A stretch of DNA of 64,000 nt. Source: Amblyornis subalaris. Its lineage: Eukaryota > Chordata > Aves > Passeriformes > Ptilonorhynchidae. Under the pieces are notes generated by a model, which was not told the DNA's origin, did not search any database, and saw nothing but the letters and a program-made list of their open reading frames with translations. The position numbers and the translations under genes are program-made. This document shows positions 22,955 through 34,400 of the stretch, piece after piece. Position 1 is the first letter of the stretch. Each line of letters opens with the position of its first letter. The DNA lies in the NCBI GenBank assembly GCA_018881555.1, contig JACAXG010000025.1, forward strand, positions 3,541,899 through 3,605,898, given 5' to 3'.

Positions 22955-23035
22955 GGAGGTGAAACAGAAGCCCAGAGAGCTGAAAAGATTTGTCATAGCA
23001 GATCTGGGACTGGTGCCCAAGCCTTCTAAGCACAG
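22955..23035 (-). mobile_element. MIR-like SINE fragment
   Basis: On the plus strand the bases GAAACAGAAGCCCAGAGAGC, TGAAAAGATTTGTCATAGCA and GATCTGGGACTGGTGCCCAA follow the reverse complement of MIR (GAAACTGAGGCACAGAGAGG, TTAAGTGACTTGCCCAAGG, CACACAGC, GGGATTCGAACCCAGG). About ten bases of the usual CCAAGGTCACAC core are missing. A short TAA repeat follows at 23056. The similarity covers about 80 bases and is diverged. Confidence 0.5.
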
Positions 23036-23055
23036 CTGGGTGATGATATTATGGT

Positions 23056-23076
23056 TATTATTAATAATAATAATAG
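23056..23076. repeat. Short (TAA)n/(ATT)n repeat
   Basis: ATTATTAATAATAATAATAG, directly after the MIR-like fragment at 22955-23035. Confidence 0.8.
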
Positions 23077-26000
23077 TTAGTGTGCCAAAAGCTGGTGTTA
23101 GAGTAGGACTAAAAGAGATCACCAAACCGAGTAGAGTGTGATGAATATTGTTGGCCAAAGAACATATCAGTGTTGACATCTTTCAAAATCTCACAGGTAT
23201 TTTCAAAACAAACTTTGCAATTAAAAATAGGCATTGCACTTAAAAGCAAGAAAAGAAAAAAAGTTTCTAAATTATCTAAGTAACAAATTAGTGTAAAAGC
23301 CTTTCAATTTCAGTCCAGTTAAACATTTCATTCAGATCCAAAATCAACCTTTTCCTTTCATCCAAAACCTCAAAAGATTATCGTGTTGGTTGAGCCTTTT
23401 TTTCCTTTCTGATTTTCCATTTTGGTGATCGCACCAAAATACATAGCACTCACCAAGTTCCACTCATAAATCCTAAGAAAAAAATGTGTCCCGTGGACTA
23501 CATTAAACTTTATTATGTAGACTTTTCAACAATGAAAATCTCTCTCCCAGGCATTTTAACTACATCACCACAGTAACTATCCTACCATGCTACAACTTCT
23601 ACTACAATATTTCTTTGTTGCACAGATAACTGTGACCAAGCCCTCGCTAACGTAATTCATGAGAGGGAGCAGCATGATTGAAACAATACTCACGCTTCAG
23701 GGTTGACCTCTAAACCTGTCATAAGTCACAAGTGTCAAAATGAAGCAAGGTTATACAGGGGAGGTTATGAAATTTCATCACTTATACAGATGTTGGATTT
23801 TCTATGCTGTAATAACAGAGTCAGGCAACTTACTCGATTGTGCATGTTCTGATGAAAAGAACAAATTGACTTTATTTTGACTGGTTTTCATTTTTAGATG
23901 ACCCTCACCTTTTCTACAGCAGCTTATTTTCTGTACTGTCTTTAGAAAAGTTTCTTTTTGTTTGGTTTCTTAATATTTCTCTGTATGAGACAATGCATCA
24001 ACACCTTTCATTCTGAGCATATTCAGCCAAGAGTTGCATCGGGGAGATATTTGCTACCTGATGAAATGTAGAGATGAGTGGAAGGGGCTGTTTCACAGCA
24101 CAGTGTTTGCAAAAGCTCAGGAAAGGAAAGACAAAAGGCATGTGCCTGCAGCTGACAGTGTAAGCAGAAAATTCAAGCAGAAGCCAAGTAACTGATCTAA
24201 AAAGAATCCTACCCAGACACTGGACATCTATCCTTCTTGCAGAAAGTGCCATGCGATCTTAAATGATCGGGAGAAACTGGAGCTGTGGTTACGTCTGGTC
24301 AGAAAAGCTCCCTCAGCGCTCTCTGCTGAACCTCCCCACCTGCCATGGGGATACTTTCTGTTCTCACAAACACATCGAGATCCACAGGCAGGACAGCTTA
24401 ACACCCTGTTCTGTTTGATGTTGGCTGAGACAAAATAGTCCCCACTAATGACTAAGCCTCTTGTGTTGCTTTGTCCTTGCCCTCCAAACACTTGTTGTAC
24501 TCAGGCTCCTAGATCAGCAGAGACGAGAGGTAGGTGTGAATTTTTGGATATATCCAAACACAGGTTAGAAGAACACACCTGGAAAGCCCAACAGAGTTCT
24601 CCCTGGATTTTCCTGGAGTCACCTAATTACTCTGAGGGTTTGTCAGAAATACCTGGAGTTTCCCAGACAGACTGGGCTCTGAGAAGCTGCATTGTGACTC
24701 CATCAGAAGCCCATTAATTCCACCCTGTATGAAGTCATGTTGTCCAGAGTGTGATAACATGCTGAAGAGATAAACCTGTTCAGCAAAACCTTACCTTCAA
24801 CTTACACACACAACAGTGTAATCCTGACACCCCTCAGAAAACTTGTGTACATTGAAGACAGGATTTACTTTTTTTTTTTTTCTTCCAGGGGAATCAAAAT
24901 GAACTTTAATAAACTTGGGTGTCAGAGCATAGGAGGAGAAAGCAATAATGCTAAAAATGCAGCATCAGCAGGAGACCCACATATGGCTCAGGAAACCCAG
25001 CAAAGGAATAAAGATTGAGAGCTATATCCAGACTGGCCACAATAGTTGCCCTGCCATGCAGGAGCAGCTACTTTACTGATACCGGGGGGAACCAGGCTCT
25101 CACAGTCCAACACTGTAACTCACTAAATATGATCCCAAACTCATTGATGACAAAGATGCCTGCTAAGTTTGCCATCTGAGAGGGGCACTGTGGTATCTAT
25201 GAAATAAGATGGATGATCACTCTTACAGGATGTTGATCTTGAGATGCCAAGAAAATCTCTGAAGATGGACTATCCTCTGCAGTGCATACGGTTCCCATCA
25301 GATGGCATGGGATCACACAGGGGAAGCAGNGGAAGGGAATCAGAATTCATCACCTTAAGTGGAATAAAGTACCACACGCAGCACTTGATTTCCCATCTCC
25401 CGGCTGTTTTTCTGGAACAAAATATTCAGGCTCAATAGAGATGTAATAGGCTGAAATTTGAAGGCCTGTGTTTGTATAGGAGGTGAAACCTGATATTCAG
25501 ACGTTCTCTTCTGGCTTTACCCATCTGCATGATCTGCATAAGATTTCTATGCCGAAGGCTGACACTCTAACAAATGCCAGAAGAATTCTGTGCTCTACAC
25601 AAAGAAATGTCACGCAGTAGTCAGCAGATGATGTGCTAGTGCTTGTTCTTCACCCCTGGCACTGTTTACAGCATGAGACCACATGTCTCATCTCTGGCCC
25701 TATTGTTCTGCTCCACCCCACTCTACCAAAAATTTGGTACTTTTCTGAATTTGGTAGCACGGCCNATAGTAATGACATTTCAAGATAACTGTAAATAAAA
25801 TTAACAAACATGGTTGGGATTTGCAGACTCTGAAGGCTTCAGGTCAAGTACTTTTTTCACTTCCTTTTTCATATCTGTTCCAGGGATCTACATGGGCATT
25901 CCAGTGATATTTAACACTGGCTGTATTGAACAGTGGTTGTTGCTACTGATGATTATGTTCTCTTGGTTTCAAGAAGCAACACCTGAAATCAGAGGTCAAT

Positions 26001-26233
26001 TGTAGATATGTGAAATAGCCCTTGGTTTGGAAAAACACCAGGATTGTATCATGAGGCCCTCCAGGGACAAGTAAACACAGCACTCTAGGTGCCACCCATA
26101 GGCCTGGGGAATGCCTACACTCCTCAGACAGAAACAGCCTCAGCAACACTTGGTAAAGAGGCGGTGTGGGTAGGGAAAGCAAGGAAGAAAAGTAACTCCA
26201 CCTCACACTTATAATGGCTGCATCAAAAAAGCA
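23077..26233. other. No gene recognised
   Basis: AT-rich from 23160 to 23960, with a 12-base T run near 24870. Frames are at most 89 codons. Apart from the doubtful CR1 scrap at 24525, no repeat family is recognised. Confidence 0.58.
24525..24582 (+). mobile_element. Possible ancient CR1 scrap
   Basis: The bases GAGGTAGGTGTGAATTTT, followed by ACACAGGTTAGAAGAACACA and CCTGG, recall the sense-strand CR1 run GAGGTGGTGGAATC ... AACAGGTTAGACAAACACCTG, with about 15 bases lost between the two blocks. The match is short and the flanks do not continue it, so chance similarity is possible. Confidence 0.25.
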
Positions 26234-26418
26234 GGTTGAAAGGGACATTGAAGGGCATGTAGAATGTCCCTACCCAAAGACAAAATCAGATTAACCCAAC
26301 AGATATGCTCAAAATTACCTGGCAGTGAAGACTCCATGCCCTCCTTGCACAAATCTATCTGAGTTTTACTGTTCTTACTGCTTAGACCATCCTTCCGTTT
26401 TTCCAATCTTGAGATAAT
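26234..26418 (-). mobile_element. Ancient CR1 LINE 3' fragment
   Basis: The plus strand resembles the reverse complement of an old CR1 3' end. It begins with GTTGAAAGGGACATTGAAGG, the position of the usual GTTGGAAGGGACCTT phrase, continues with CCCTACCCAAAG and GTGAAGACTCCATGCCCTCC (family: GTGATGGAGACTCCACAACC), and ends with GAGTTTTACTGTTCTTACTG and CCTTCCGTTTTTCCAATC (family: AGTGTTTTACTACCCT.ACTGTTAG.AAGTTTTTCC). The blocks are collinear over about 185 bases but diverged, so this is a relic and not a recent insertion. No target-site duplication is visible. It lies within an otherwise featureless stretch. Confidence 0.58.
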
Positions 26419-27364
26419 CTATCATAGGCATGGACAAGAGGCGACCCCACACCACACTGTAACTCTCTTCCCAGTATTGGAAGACCCTGTTCTGCAATTC
26501 AAAACAATTCCACAACATCCAGAAACTTGCTTTGAAAGTTACTAACTTTGGTACATCAAAAATAAAATTAAGCAAGTAACCCCANCATGGAAACAAGCAG
26601 CTGTGTTCAGAGGCATTCATGCAAGAGGAGACAGGGTGAGTGGCCAAGGGTGTGGAGGAACAAAGAAGCTTCTCTGGCCATTGCCAGTATTAATGAAAGA
26701 CCAATCCTAGCAGTTTGCTCCAGCAGTTTTAGAAACAATAATAACAGTCCTCCCCCTCCCAACATGCTAAATCTGATCCTTGCTAATGTGAATTAATACC
26801 AGGTTTCAGTGCAGCCACTGGGGTAATGTGATACTCTGGAGTGCTGTAATCCTAAACAGAGCATTAGGAGAGCAGCTCACGCCACAGCTGTGGCTCCTTG
26901 CAGGTGTTTATTCCCCAAGCAGCCCCTTCAGCAGCAAGTTTCTGACTCTGCATGAGAGGCATAGGGGGAACTCTGTCATGGTCGGACAATAGGCTTCCCT
27001 GGGAGAAGCGGGCTGGTCCGGTGCTGGTGGTACCAGGAGGGCTGGGAAGGGGAGGTCTGAAGTGATATGGTTCTCTGTTTACTATGCACAAAAGGAGAGA
27101 GAAGCAGGTGAATGAACGAAACAGATACCTCTGAGTGACCCCCTTCCCCTGTGGACTGGGCACACAGTGCCTGCACACACATGTGTTCTTTGTTCCTGTG
27201 AATGGTGTTCCTACTGCCCCTGCCCCACCACTTTCCCTTACCCTCCCCCTGCAACCAGCCCTGGCTCACACATTTAATCAACAATCCCCACTATTCATTT
27301 TTCAGGGGCACCAAAGGGAAACAGAAGTCTCCCAATCGAAGTTCTGCCTCCTCTGGGACTGCCC
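26419..27364. other. No gene recognised; ends in pyrimidine-rich sequence
   Basis: From about 27200 to 27400 the plus strand is rich in C and T (CCCTGCCCCACCACTTTCCC, CCCTCCCCCTGC), which opens a 133-codon plus frame (27135-27536) of low-complexity proline/serine/leucine type. That frame is a by-product of composition. Confidence 0.55.
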
Positions 27365-27657
27365 CGCTTTCCCTCCACCCATCCTTCAGCACCCTCCTCC
27401 CCCAAGCCTCGCATCGTGCCTGTCTGCAGCCACAACTCGATATTGGGTTTCAGCAGGCCTCCAGCTGACCCGGTGGGTTCATCCTGTAAAAATACCGCTT
27501 GTGCCGTTCATCTCTCTGATTACTCCTGCCTCGTAACAGGTGTGGCTGCCAGCTCGAAGGGGGAGGGCAGCACGGGAGAGCTGCCTTTTAGCTGCGCGCG
27601 CTCCTCGGAGGGAAACAAAAAGCCCCATTTGTTTACTCCCCCAGCTAAGTCCCCACG
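27365..27657. promoter_or_regulatory. CpG-dense pocket with FOX-like motif
   Basis: About 15 CpG dinucleotides fall within 293 bases, including GCGCGCG at 27594-27600, whereas surrounding kilobases are CpG-poor. The segment starts pyrimidine-rich and ends with GGGAAACAAAAAGC and CCATTTGTTTACTC; the latter contains the forkhead core TGTTTAC. It is shorter than a classical CpG island and no exon is recognisable next to it. It could be a minor promoter, an enhancer or chance composition. Confidence 0.22.
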
Positions 27658-30600
27658 GTCTTGGGTTTTTCAGAAAAGAGCTTTGTGTAAGTCCATTTTT
27701 TTTNGGTTCAATACCATTGGAGTCAATGGAGGGACATGAACAGCGCTTGCCTAGCTGAATTTCCAGCACAACTTCTCTCTGTTTAGATGCAGGACNCCAT
27801 CAAATTCCTAGCTGACTTACTAGCTGATCCTCTCATCACTGCAGAAACAGGTTGGAAATTTAATTAGTCTCACAACAAATTCGGTGCTTCCTGATTGTCT
27901 CTTGGGCCAAGAATTGCCCTTTTTGGCTGTTGGCTCTTGAGCTTTCGGTCTTGGTTGCACTCAGGGAGAAGAGAAAGAGACTGGAAACAATAGCAAAATA
28001 TTTTGGGTTCCAGAGGATTCTATTTAACTCAAAGTAGTGGGTCAGATTTTAGCAGTTTGCAACATGGGTGTGTTTAAGATGTAGATCTTAACTCATTGGC
28101 TTGTTCCACTTCTGCAGTGATATAACCCAGGGAGTATTGTTTGAAAGTGCTAAAGAGTTTCCTCTTCCTCTTCATAACAACTTTACATTTCTTCAGGAAT
28201 CAGGGAGTCATGGACCACTTGGTGGCCTGGATTTGTCTAGGTAAATAAGGAAATTTGTAAACAGTTTCTACACAAAACAGAAGGGATTTAATAGCGCAAA
28301 GCTCATAGAAGTTCTCAAAAAAACCAGAATGAAGAAGTTTCAGGGATGGAAAATGGCCACAGTCTTTCTGAAGAGCAGTCAGTAGCAAGAGAATCAATTT
28401 TAGAGTTACGTTGGAGGATAGCTGAACAAAAAACTAGATATGAAACTAGAATTTCTTTCTGAGCCCTCTGCCCATCCGTCAAAAGAAAAGGCTTTGAAAG
28501 AAAGTATGCAGACAAGGAAAGTGAATGTTTGGGGTCCAGGGATTCACCTTCGTCAGCATCAGCCTGCAAATCTCTAATCCATATCTAGAGATGGAAAGAG
28601 AATCTGTATAGCAGGTTATAGCTTGAGTTTCCTTTGTTGCCTTTCACATACTTCTATTTCCTAATGTGTTATTCCAGATGAGACTTAACTGGCATAGAAA
28701 TGCTGTATTCTTAAAACGACCAGGTACTGGACTGGTGATTTCCTAATTCCCTAATAGTTTGTGCTATATCTGATTTATGAGATTCAGGAGACTTTGGATG
28801 GAGACATTGAGAGGTGGAGTTTTTTCTTCCTTGCAAAGCTGTAATGAGGAGTTTTTTAAGGATGCTGCCACCTAACAGGCAGAAGCTGTTAATTGGCATT
28901 GACCTTGTCACCTATAAGGTACAGCNCTCCACAAAGCTAAGTGACACAGCAAGACTGAAGGGGAACCACCAGAATGAAGCAGGACTCCAGAGCTGTTTTT
29001 NATAAGAGGACATTTTCTGTGCCCTCATCAAACAACCTAAGTACTAATATATATACTTTTTAGTTAATAATCTTCTCTGTCTTCCCTTCTGCATTTTGTT
29101 ATATTTCACAATGAAAACCAGCAAAATTATTTAACTTCCCTGTTCTCATTTTTCTGCTGAAGCAGTTCTACTTGGGAAATGTGGGCAATAGGAATTAATG
29201 TATTTTTCAAGAAACACAGAGTTGCTGATGAAGTCTGAAATATAATTCCAGGTCGTTTCTGCATATGGATAGTTAGACTCTTTTGGAAGAAGAAACTCCT
29301 TTCTTGTCTTATACTCATCCCTGTTTTCATCAGTGTCCTTTAAGTTACTGTTCCTCACATAAAAAAAAAAATCTGCAAATTAGAAAAGGACAATTATTTG
29401 TCTGTCTTTCACTTCCATAGTGCCTAAGTGAAGCACAAAAGACTAATATATTATACTGTGTGATATTTGTTTCTACTTCACACACAGAAGAACACTATGT
29501 CTCTTTATTCTTTTACATCTCTCTTGCCTGTATTTCTTGGAAAAGGGAATTAAAGTTGTTGCTGAGAATTTAATAGCTTTTGTGTTTTAAATGGACCCAT
29601 TTTCACAAAATTTCATCAGTCCAAAGAGGCTTAAGCAGTTGAAAATAAATGTATTTTCCTTTTTCCAGTAGTCATCACTTTCNTTTAGACCTTCATTTTC
29701 ATTGTTGAGAGGAAAGTAGACTGGAAAGAACCACTGAGTTCATTTCTCCAAATTCTATAGAGATCCCAAAATTACAAAACCTGGTGGTATTTTTCCTTTG
29801 CAAATCATTTCAAAAGAGTAAATTACCATGTTCAAACTGGAAGTATCATCATTATGAGTACTTTGAAATCATAAAGCAGGTAACATGATCTACTGTGTTT
29901 GTTCTTGCTGTGCCTGCTTGGCATAAGCTTCCTAAAAGCCTCAGGAGCTGCTCTGGGGATGAATTTGTTCTGCAGGGGTCTTCCATTTACTTTGATTTAT
30001 TGTGATCATTCAATGTGTATTCTCATTTGGATGGTCAGGGATTTACACACATAGCTTCCATTAACACTAAAGGGTGATACCATTAAGACAAATGTACACT
30101 TAATCTCTGGCACTGTGGAGATAAAAATACCCCTCAGAGAGTGCTCTGGCTGGGCTGGAAACATTCATTATCTGAGTTGCATTTCACAGCATGCAGCAGC
30201 TTTAAAGGCAGCTTTATAATTTTATCACCCCTACCCTGTATTTCTTAGGGGGAAGGAGAGGAAAGAAAAAGGGGAGCTATCTGTGGGTGAGATGAAGCAA
30301 AATGAGATTGCTACCTTCAAACCCCAGTATGCAGACAGTGTTTCACATGAATAGCAGGGAGGATCAGATGATTTTCGATCTTTTTCCTGGATCATCATCA
30401 TCATTGCAGGACTGCTTCTGAACACCAGGGCACTTGCTGGTTTTATTTTAGTAGTGTCACAGTAGCNCTTGGTGAGGGGAGCTTCCTAATCTTTCCTCAA
30501 ATTCATGCCAGCTAATAGATGTATGAAACAAGAGATGATCCATGCCCAGAAGACCTTACAGGAAACAAAAGGGTAGAGCCCAGTGGGAATCTAAATCTTG

Positions 30601-31589
30601 AGAGGNCAGAAGCATCTTTTCATTGTTCCTCATCTACCTATGGTTCAGCAGGGTTTGACATCACTGGTGTTGTGTANTGCAGTGTATTTGTCCCAAGTAA
30701 ATGCAGATACTTCACCACTATCAAGCAAAAGTGTACCCAGCCTCATCCAGCAAATCATGGTCAGGGATGTGTACAGAACTCAAGGGTCTGTCTCACAGCT
30801 CTTTTCTTCAAGTCTTAAAATGAGCCCCTGCATGATACAGTTCCTTTCCATGCTCTCGTAACTGAAGAGATGTTATTTCTGATCTGTGAACCTGCTGCAG
30901 AGCACCCATAGCATGCCCAAAATGCCCAAAGGAATCAATGAGGTGGACTTCTTCTAGCAGACCATCACAAGGAACAAGAAACTGAGGTAGTACAATGCAG
31001 TGGACATACCACAGAACAGCAACTTAATCGCTGAGGTTGAGCAAGGTACTTCATCTTCTTAAATCTTTTTCTTTCTCCCCTCACACTTTCTCTGTGTCTC
31101 TCTTATAGCCAATATAATTCATTGAAGCTCAACCAGAGGAAAACAACTTGTATATGCCTACATTAGAGGCTGACACTAATTTTCTCTGTTGCTTTAGTGA
31201 AGCCATTTACATCACCAGCATAGGCCCAGAGAAACTTTGCTTTGGGCATGGATTGTGCCTTTGGGTTTATTCTGTCTACGACTTTATTATTACATTGGAC
31301 ATCATGACACATTTTAAGTGGTTCCCTGTCTTCAGCTGTAACTGAATATTGTGTTTAGATAGCCCATTAGGCTCTCTTGCTATGGTAATATGGATTTTGT
31401 ATTTCAAACACCACTAAACAGTTTTCCATTCCTGCAGGTGAATCCAAGTTTGTAAATGCAGTGTCATTCAACAACCTGACCCAGCAAAACTCCTACAAAT
31501 ATTACAAGACCCCCAGAAAATGCAGAAGAGAAAATGTTCTGTGTAAACAGCAAATGCAGGCAGTGAGGAGGAGGAGGCAGGGAATTAAT
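27658..31589. other. No gene recognised
   Basis: Mixed to AT-rich DNA with Ns at 27704, 27796, 28926, 29001, 29682, 30467, 30606 and 30677. Frames reach 99 codons (plus, 30519-30818) and cross Ns. An open frame after an acceptor-like site at 31437 was considered and not accepted. GATA-like and E-box-like words near 30160-30230 are not dense enough to call. Confidence 0.55.
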
Positions 31590-31980
31590 GCAGTTGTCAT
31601 TTAATTGCTTTTAAATCTTTTTGTCATCTTTTTCTTATTTCCCCCCACCCTGCCCAAGACCAGAATATCATGCATGTAACAGAATCCGTTCCGATTAGAA
31701 GGTTTTGTTACAGCTGTAATAAGCTTTCACACAGGAACAGTCCCCCGAGACCTATATTTCATCTCAGCTTTCCCTACCGCATTAAACAGAGGGTTTGATT
31801 CTGGAAAGCAGAGATTGAAATTCTCTCCCCCTGCACTCAACACTGGAAAGTAATGAGAATTGACAATTCCAAGGCTCGCTGTGAAACTAGCATGGTCTGG
31901 ACCGAAACTGCCTCTGTGATAACAGGTTTGGGAATGTTTCCACTTNCAACTGTTTATTTATTATTCTTATTTATTTTTGT
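31590..31980. promoter_or_regulatory. Candidate conserved non-coding element
   Basis: The stretch has balanced, non-repetitive composition with words typical of vertebrate enhancers: CATTTAATTGCTTTTAA, TTACAGCTGTAATAAGC (an E-box CAGCTG inside a near-palindrome), GAGAATTGACAATTC and TGTGATAACAGG (GATA core). It ends in TTTATTTATTATTC-type AT-rich sequence. There is no coding signal. The call rests on texture alone. Confidence 0.2.
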
Positions 31981-34324
31981 TAGGCTTGTGATTTAGGGGA
32001 GAGAGGGTGGGATGAGGAAAGAAAGGAAGAAAAAAGGGAGTCAGTAGCTTGGCAGCACACAGCCTAAATCTAAACACCACACACACTCCCTATACCCTGG
32101 AAAGACCTGGATCCTATACAACAATTTCTGTAACACCATCACTTGGATAAACCAGCAGCTTACTTGGAAAGAATCTTTGCTTTCCTAGAATTCATGTAAC
32201 TAAGAGATAAAACGACCTTGAGGGATGGCAGCTTTCCTTGTTAAATACATTAACTCCATAAGAGCAAGCCTTGCTGAAGAGCCTCCTTTGTCCNTCCTGT
32301 GGTGAATCTGACAGGAAAATAGGTCTGGCAAAATCCTGCCAATGGGTCTTTTTGCACTAACATCATGTTTCACCTCTGGCCTCGGCTCTAATGACTTAGA
32401 AGGGAGACTAAAACTCTCCAATCAGCATCATCTGTGGGCACTGACAAACTTAATGCAAAGAAACTTGACCCATCTTTACTCCTCCCCATTCAAATGATGA
32501 CTGTGACCCGCTTCATTGCCCTTTGAAATGAACTGGCTGTCCAGTCACCATGAGGTCTCTCCCAAAGTGGTAGTCCCCTGGATTGGTCTCTTGAACTATT
32601 TCTGTTCCCATGGTCCTGCAACAATGATTTTTAAGAGGAAAATGAGGATTGAGACAGTCAGGCAGCAGCCAGCCAAATCTGCTGTGCAACTGCTTCAGAA
32701 ACGATCAGTTCTGTGAAGAGCAGAAATGACTGATCATGNATTCTGAGGCATACTGTTATTTGGCTGGAGTTTCTGGTGTTTAAAAATAATGTTTTCCCTG
32801 CTGTAACTTTTCCCTTCAGAAGGTCTCTCTTCCCTCTACCCTACTTGCCTATTTTCCCGATAATAGGAGGAACACAATACTTCTTTTCACCCTCTGTCAG
32901 TTTTGATCACTGGATAGATTCAATATTATTAGTGGGTGACTGACAAATGGAGTGAATGGTAACTCCCACTTGTTTGAAAAAGAGTAAAGAAGAAAATTCA
33001 AAGTGATCATGGGAGCAGCTCNCTGGAATCATTTTGAGAGGATAGATAAAAGGGGCCACTTGGGAGGGAGAAGCAGCCAAAGCTGAGGGTTGGATGCTTT
33101 TTACTGGTTACCCTACACCCAGGTGTTGTGCCCGTAAGGAAAATTGTTTCATACTTCAGCATATTTCCACAAAGAGAGAATCTGACAGCTTCCACTTTGC
33201 TCTCATTTTTAGATGATGCTCTAAGACCTGGTACTGCAAACCTTTTCAAACTAACTCCGTGGAGACCCCTTTCCCAGAGCAGAGGTATCCCAGCTGTAAT
33301 AAGACAACGCTGGCATTTACCTTCACCCTTCAATTTGTCACCCATTTTGCTCAGAAATGAGGACTTTCATCCCTTCCTTGTACACAGTCCTGGGTTTCAC
33401 CCAGANTTGACTGTTTCACTGCCAGCTNAGCTGATCTAGAGGGATNAATGCTTTCTTCTGCTTCATCAAGAAAAAGGNGCTTAAACCATCAGCTTGCAGA
33501 GAACATTCTCCATCTTTCCTGTGCATTTCCCAGCTGTCATCACTCTGCAAAAGACCATTTAACCAAGCTTCAGCAAGACCTTTGAAATGACACCAGGGAA
33601 GGGTCTACCTGATGAGCCCTTGTTCCCTGCTGAGCCTGTAGCTGTTCANGAACAGTTTCCCCCAAGCTGCTGCACCTTCAGGCATTTCTCTGGAAACAGG
33701 GAGCAATGTTAAAATCAGAACTGGTGATGGAAAAGCAGCAATGAGCTAGAGTTGCAGGGAAGGGGGCACAGATGTGGCTCTTCCATCACTTTTTCTGTGT
33801 TAGGCGTTTGCATGGCTGGGAAACGGAGAGATAGATGGTCTGTATATCCTTTTCCGCACTCCTCCAGTCCTAGGAGAAGGGTGAAAGAAAAAGGTCTGCA
33901 AAGTAACAAAGTNGTGATTTAGCCAGGCCAGAAGCTTGTGCAGCAACTCTGCAAGGGCTCATGCAAACACACACACCTTTGGCTGCTGGAACCTGTTTGG
34001 CTGCCAGAGTGGACATGAGCCAGAAGACCAGGTCACCCAAAAAAACCCAAAAAATAATAAGGAACCCAAAACCAACAACAACAAAAAGAAAGAAATAGCA
34101 CATGGTGCTCCTCCAAAATAACAACAGAATCAGCCCCATGACAGACACATTGAAGCTAAAGGAGCCCCCACCAGGGATGAATTTGCCCTGGTGTAATTAA
34201 TTCTGTTTTCGAAGAGTTGCCAGCAGGGATCTCAGATTAAAATCTCCCTCTCCTGTAATAGGAAGCACCTCCAGGAGCTCGGCATCTCCCCTCCCTTCCC
34301 CATAGTGTGAAGTACCATTCCAAG
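31981..34324. other. No gene recognised; N cluster
   Basis: Four single Ns fall within about 75 bases near 33406-33479, so this spot is poorly resolved. Opposing frames of 112 codons (minus, 33007-33345) and 103 codons (plus, 33128-33439) overlap, typical of chance. A low-complexity A-rich run sits at 34036. Confidence 0.55.
34036..34099. repeat. A-rich low-complexity sequence
   Basis: A-rich sequence built from CCCAAAAAA, AATAATAAGG, ACCAACAACA and AAAGAAAGAAA words. It lies about 225 bases from the tRNA-derived SINE head and is not clearly its tail. Confidence 0.75.
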
Positions 34325-34400
34325 TCCCAGTGTGAGACTTGAACCTGCAGTGACCTCCTGAGCCCTGCAGTGAAGGATGTATGAGCCAATGAGTCATGTT
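34325..34400 (-). mobile_element. tRNA-derived SINE head (A-box and B-box), not a functional tRNA
   Basis: Read on the minus strand, the segment contains an A-box-like TGACTCATTGG (34398 to 34388) and, 51 bases on, a B-box-like GGTTCAAGTCT (about 34347 to 34337). The spacing fits a tRNA-derived polymerase III promoter. Between them, GCTCAGGAGGTCACTGCAGG resembles the variable and T-arm side of tRNA-related SINE heads. The acceptor stem does not pair and no clean anticodon loop can be folded by eye, so it is not a canonical tRNA gene. It may be the 5' part of a MIR or another core SINE, or a decayed tRNA pseudogene. The tail of the element is not recognisable. Confidence 0.45.

Noticed and set aside
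25895..25930. GGGCATTCCAGTGATATTTAAC resembling an antisense ancient CR1 phrase when split into its words
   Set aside because: Flanking sequence does not follow CR1, so the similarity is too short to call.
27135..27536. 133-codon proline/serine-rich plus frame
   Set aside because: Open only because the plus strand is C/T-rich; low complexity and overlapped by another frame.
31389..31604. Open frame of about 70 codons spanning a good splice-acceptor-like site (TTTTCCATTCCTGCAG) and ending in TAA
   Set aside because: The frame is open before the acceptor as well, the translation resembles no protein, and one such frame is expected by chance many times in 64 kb.
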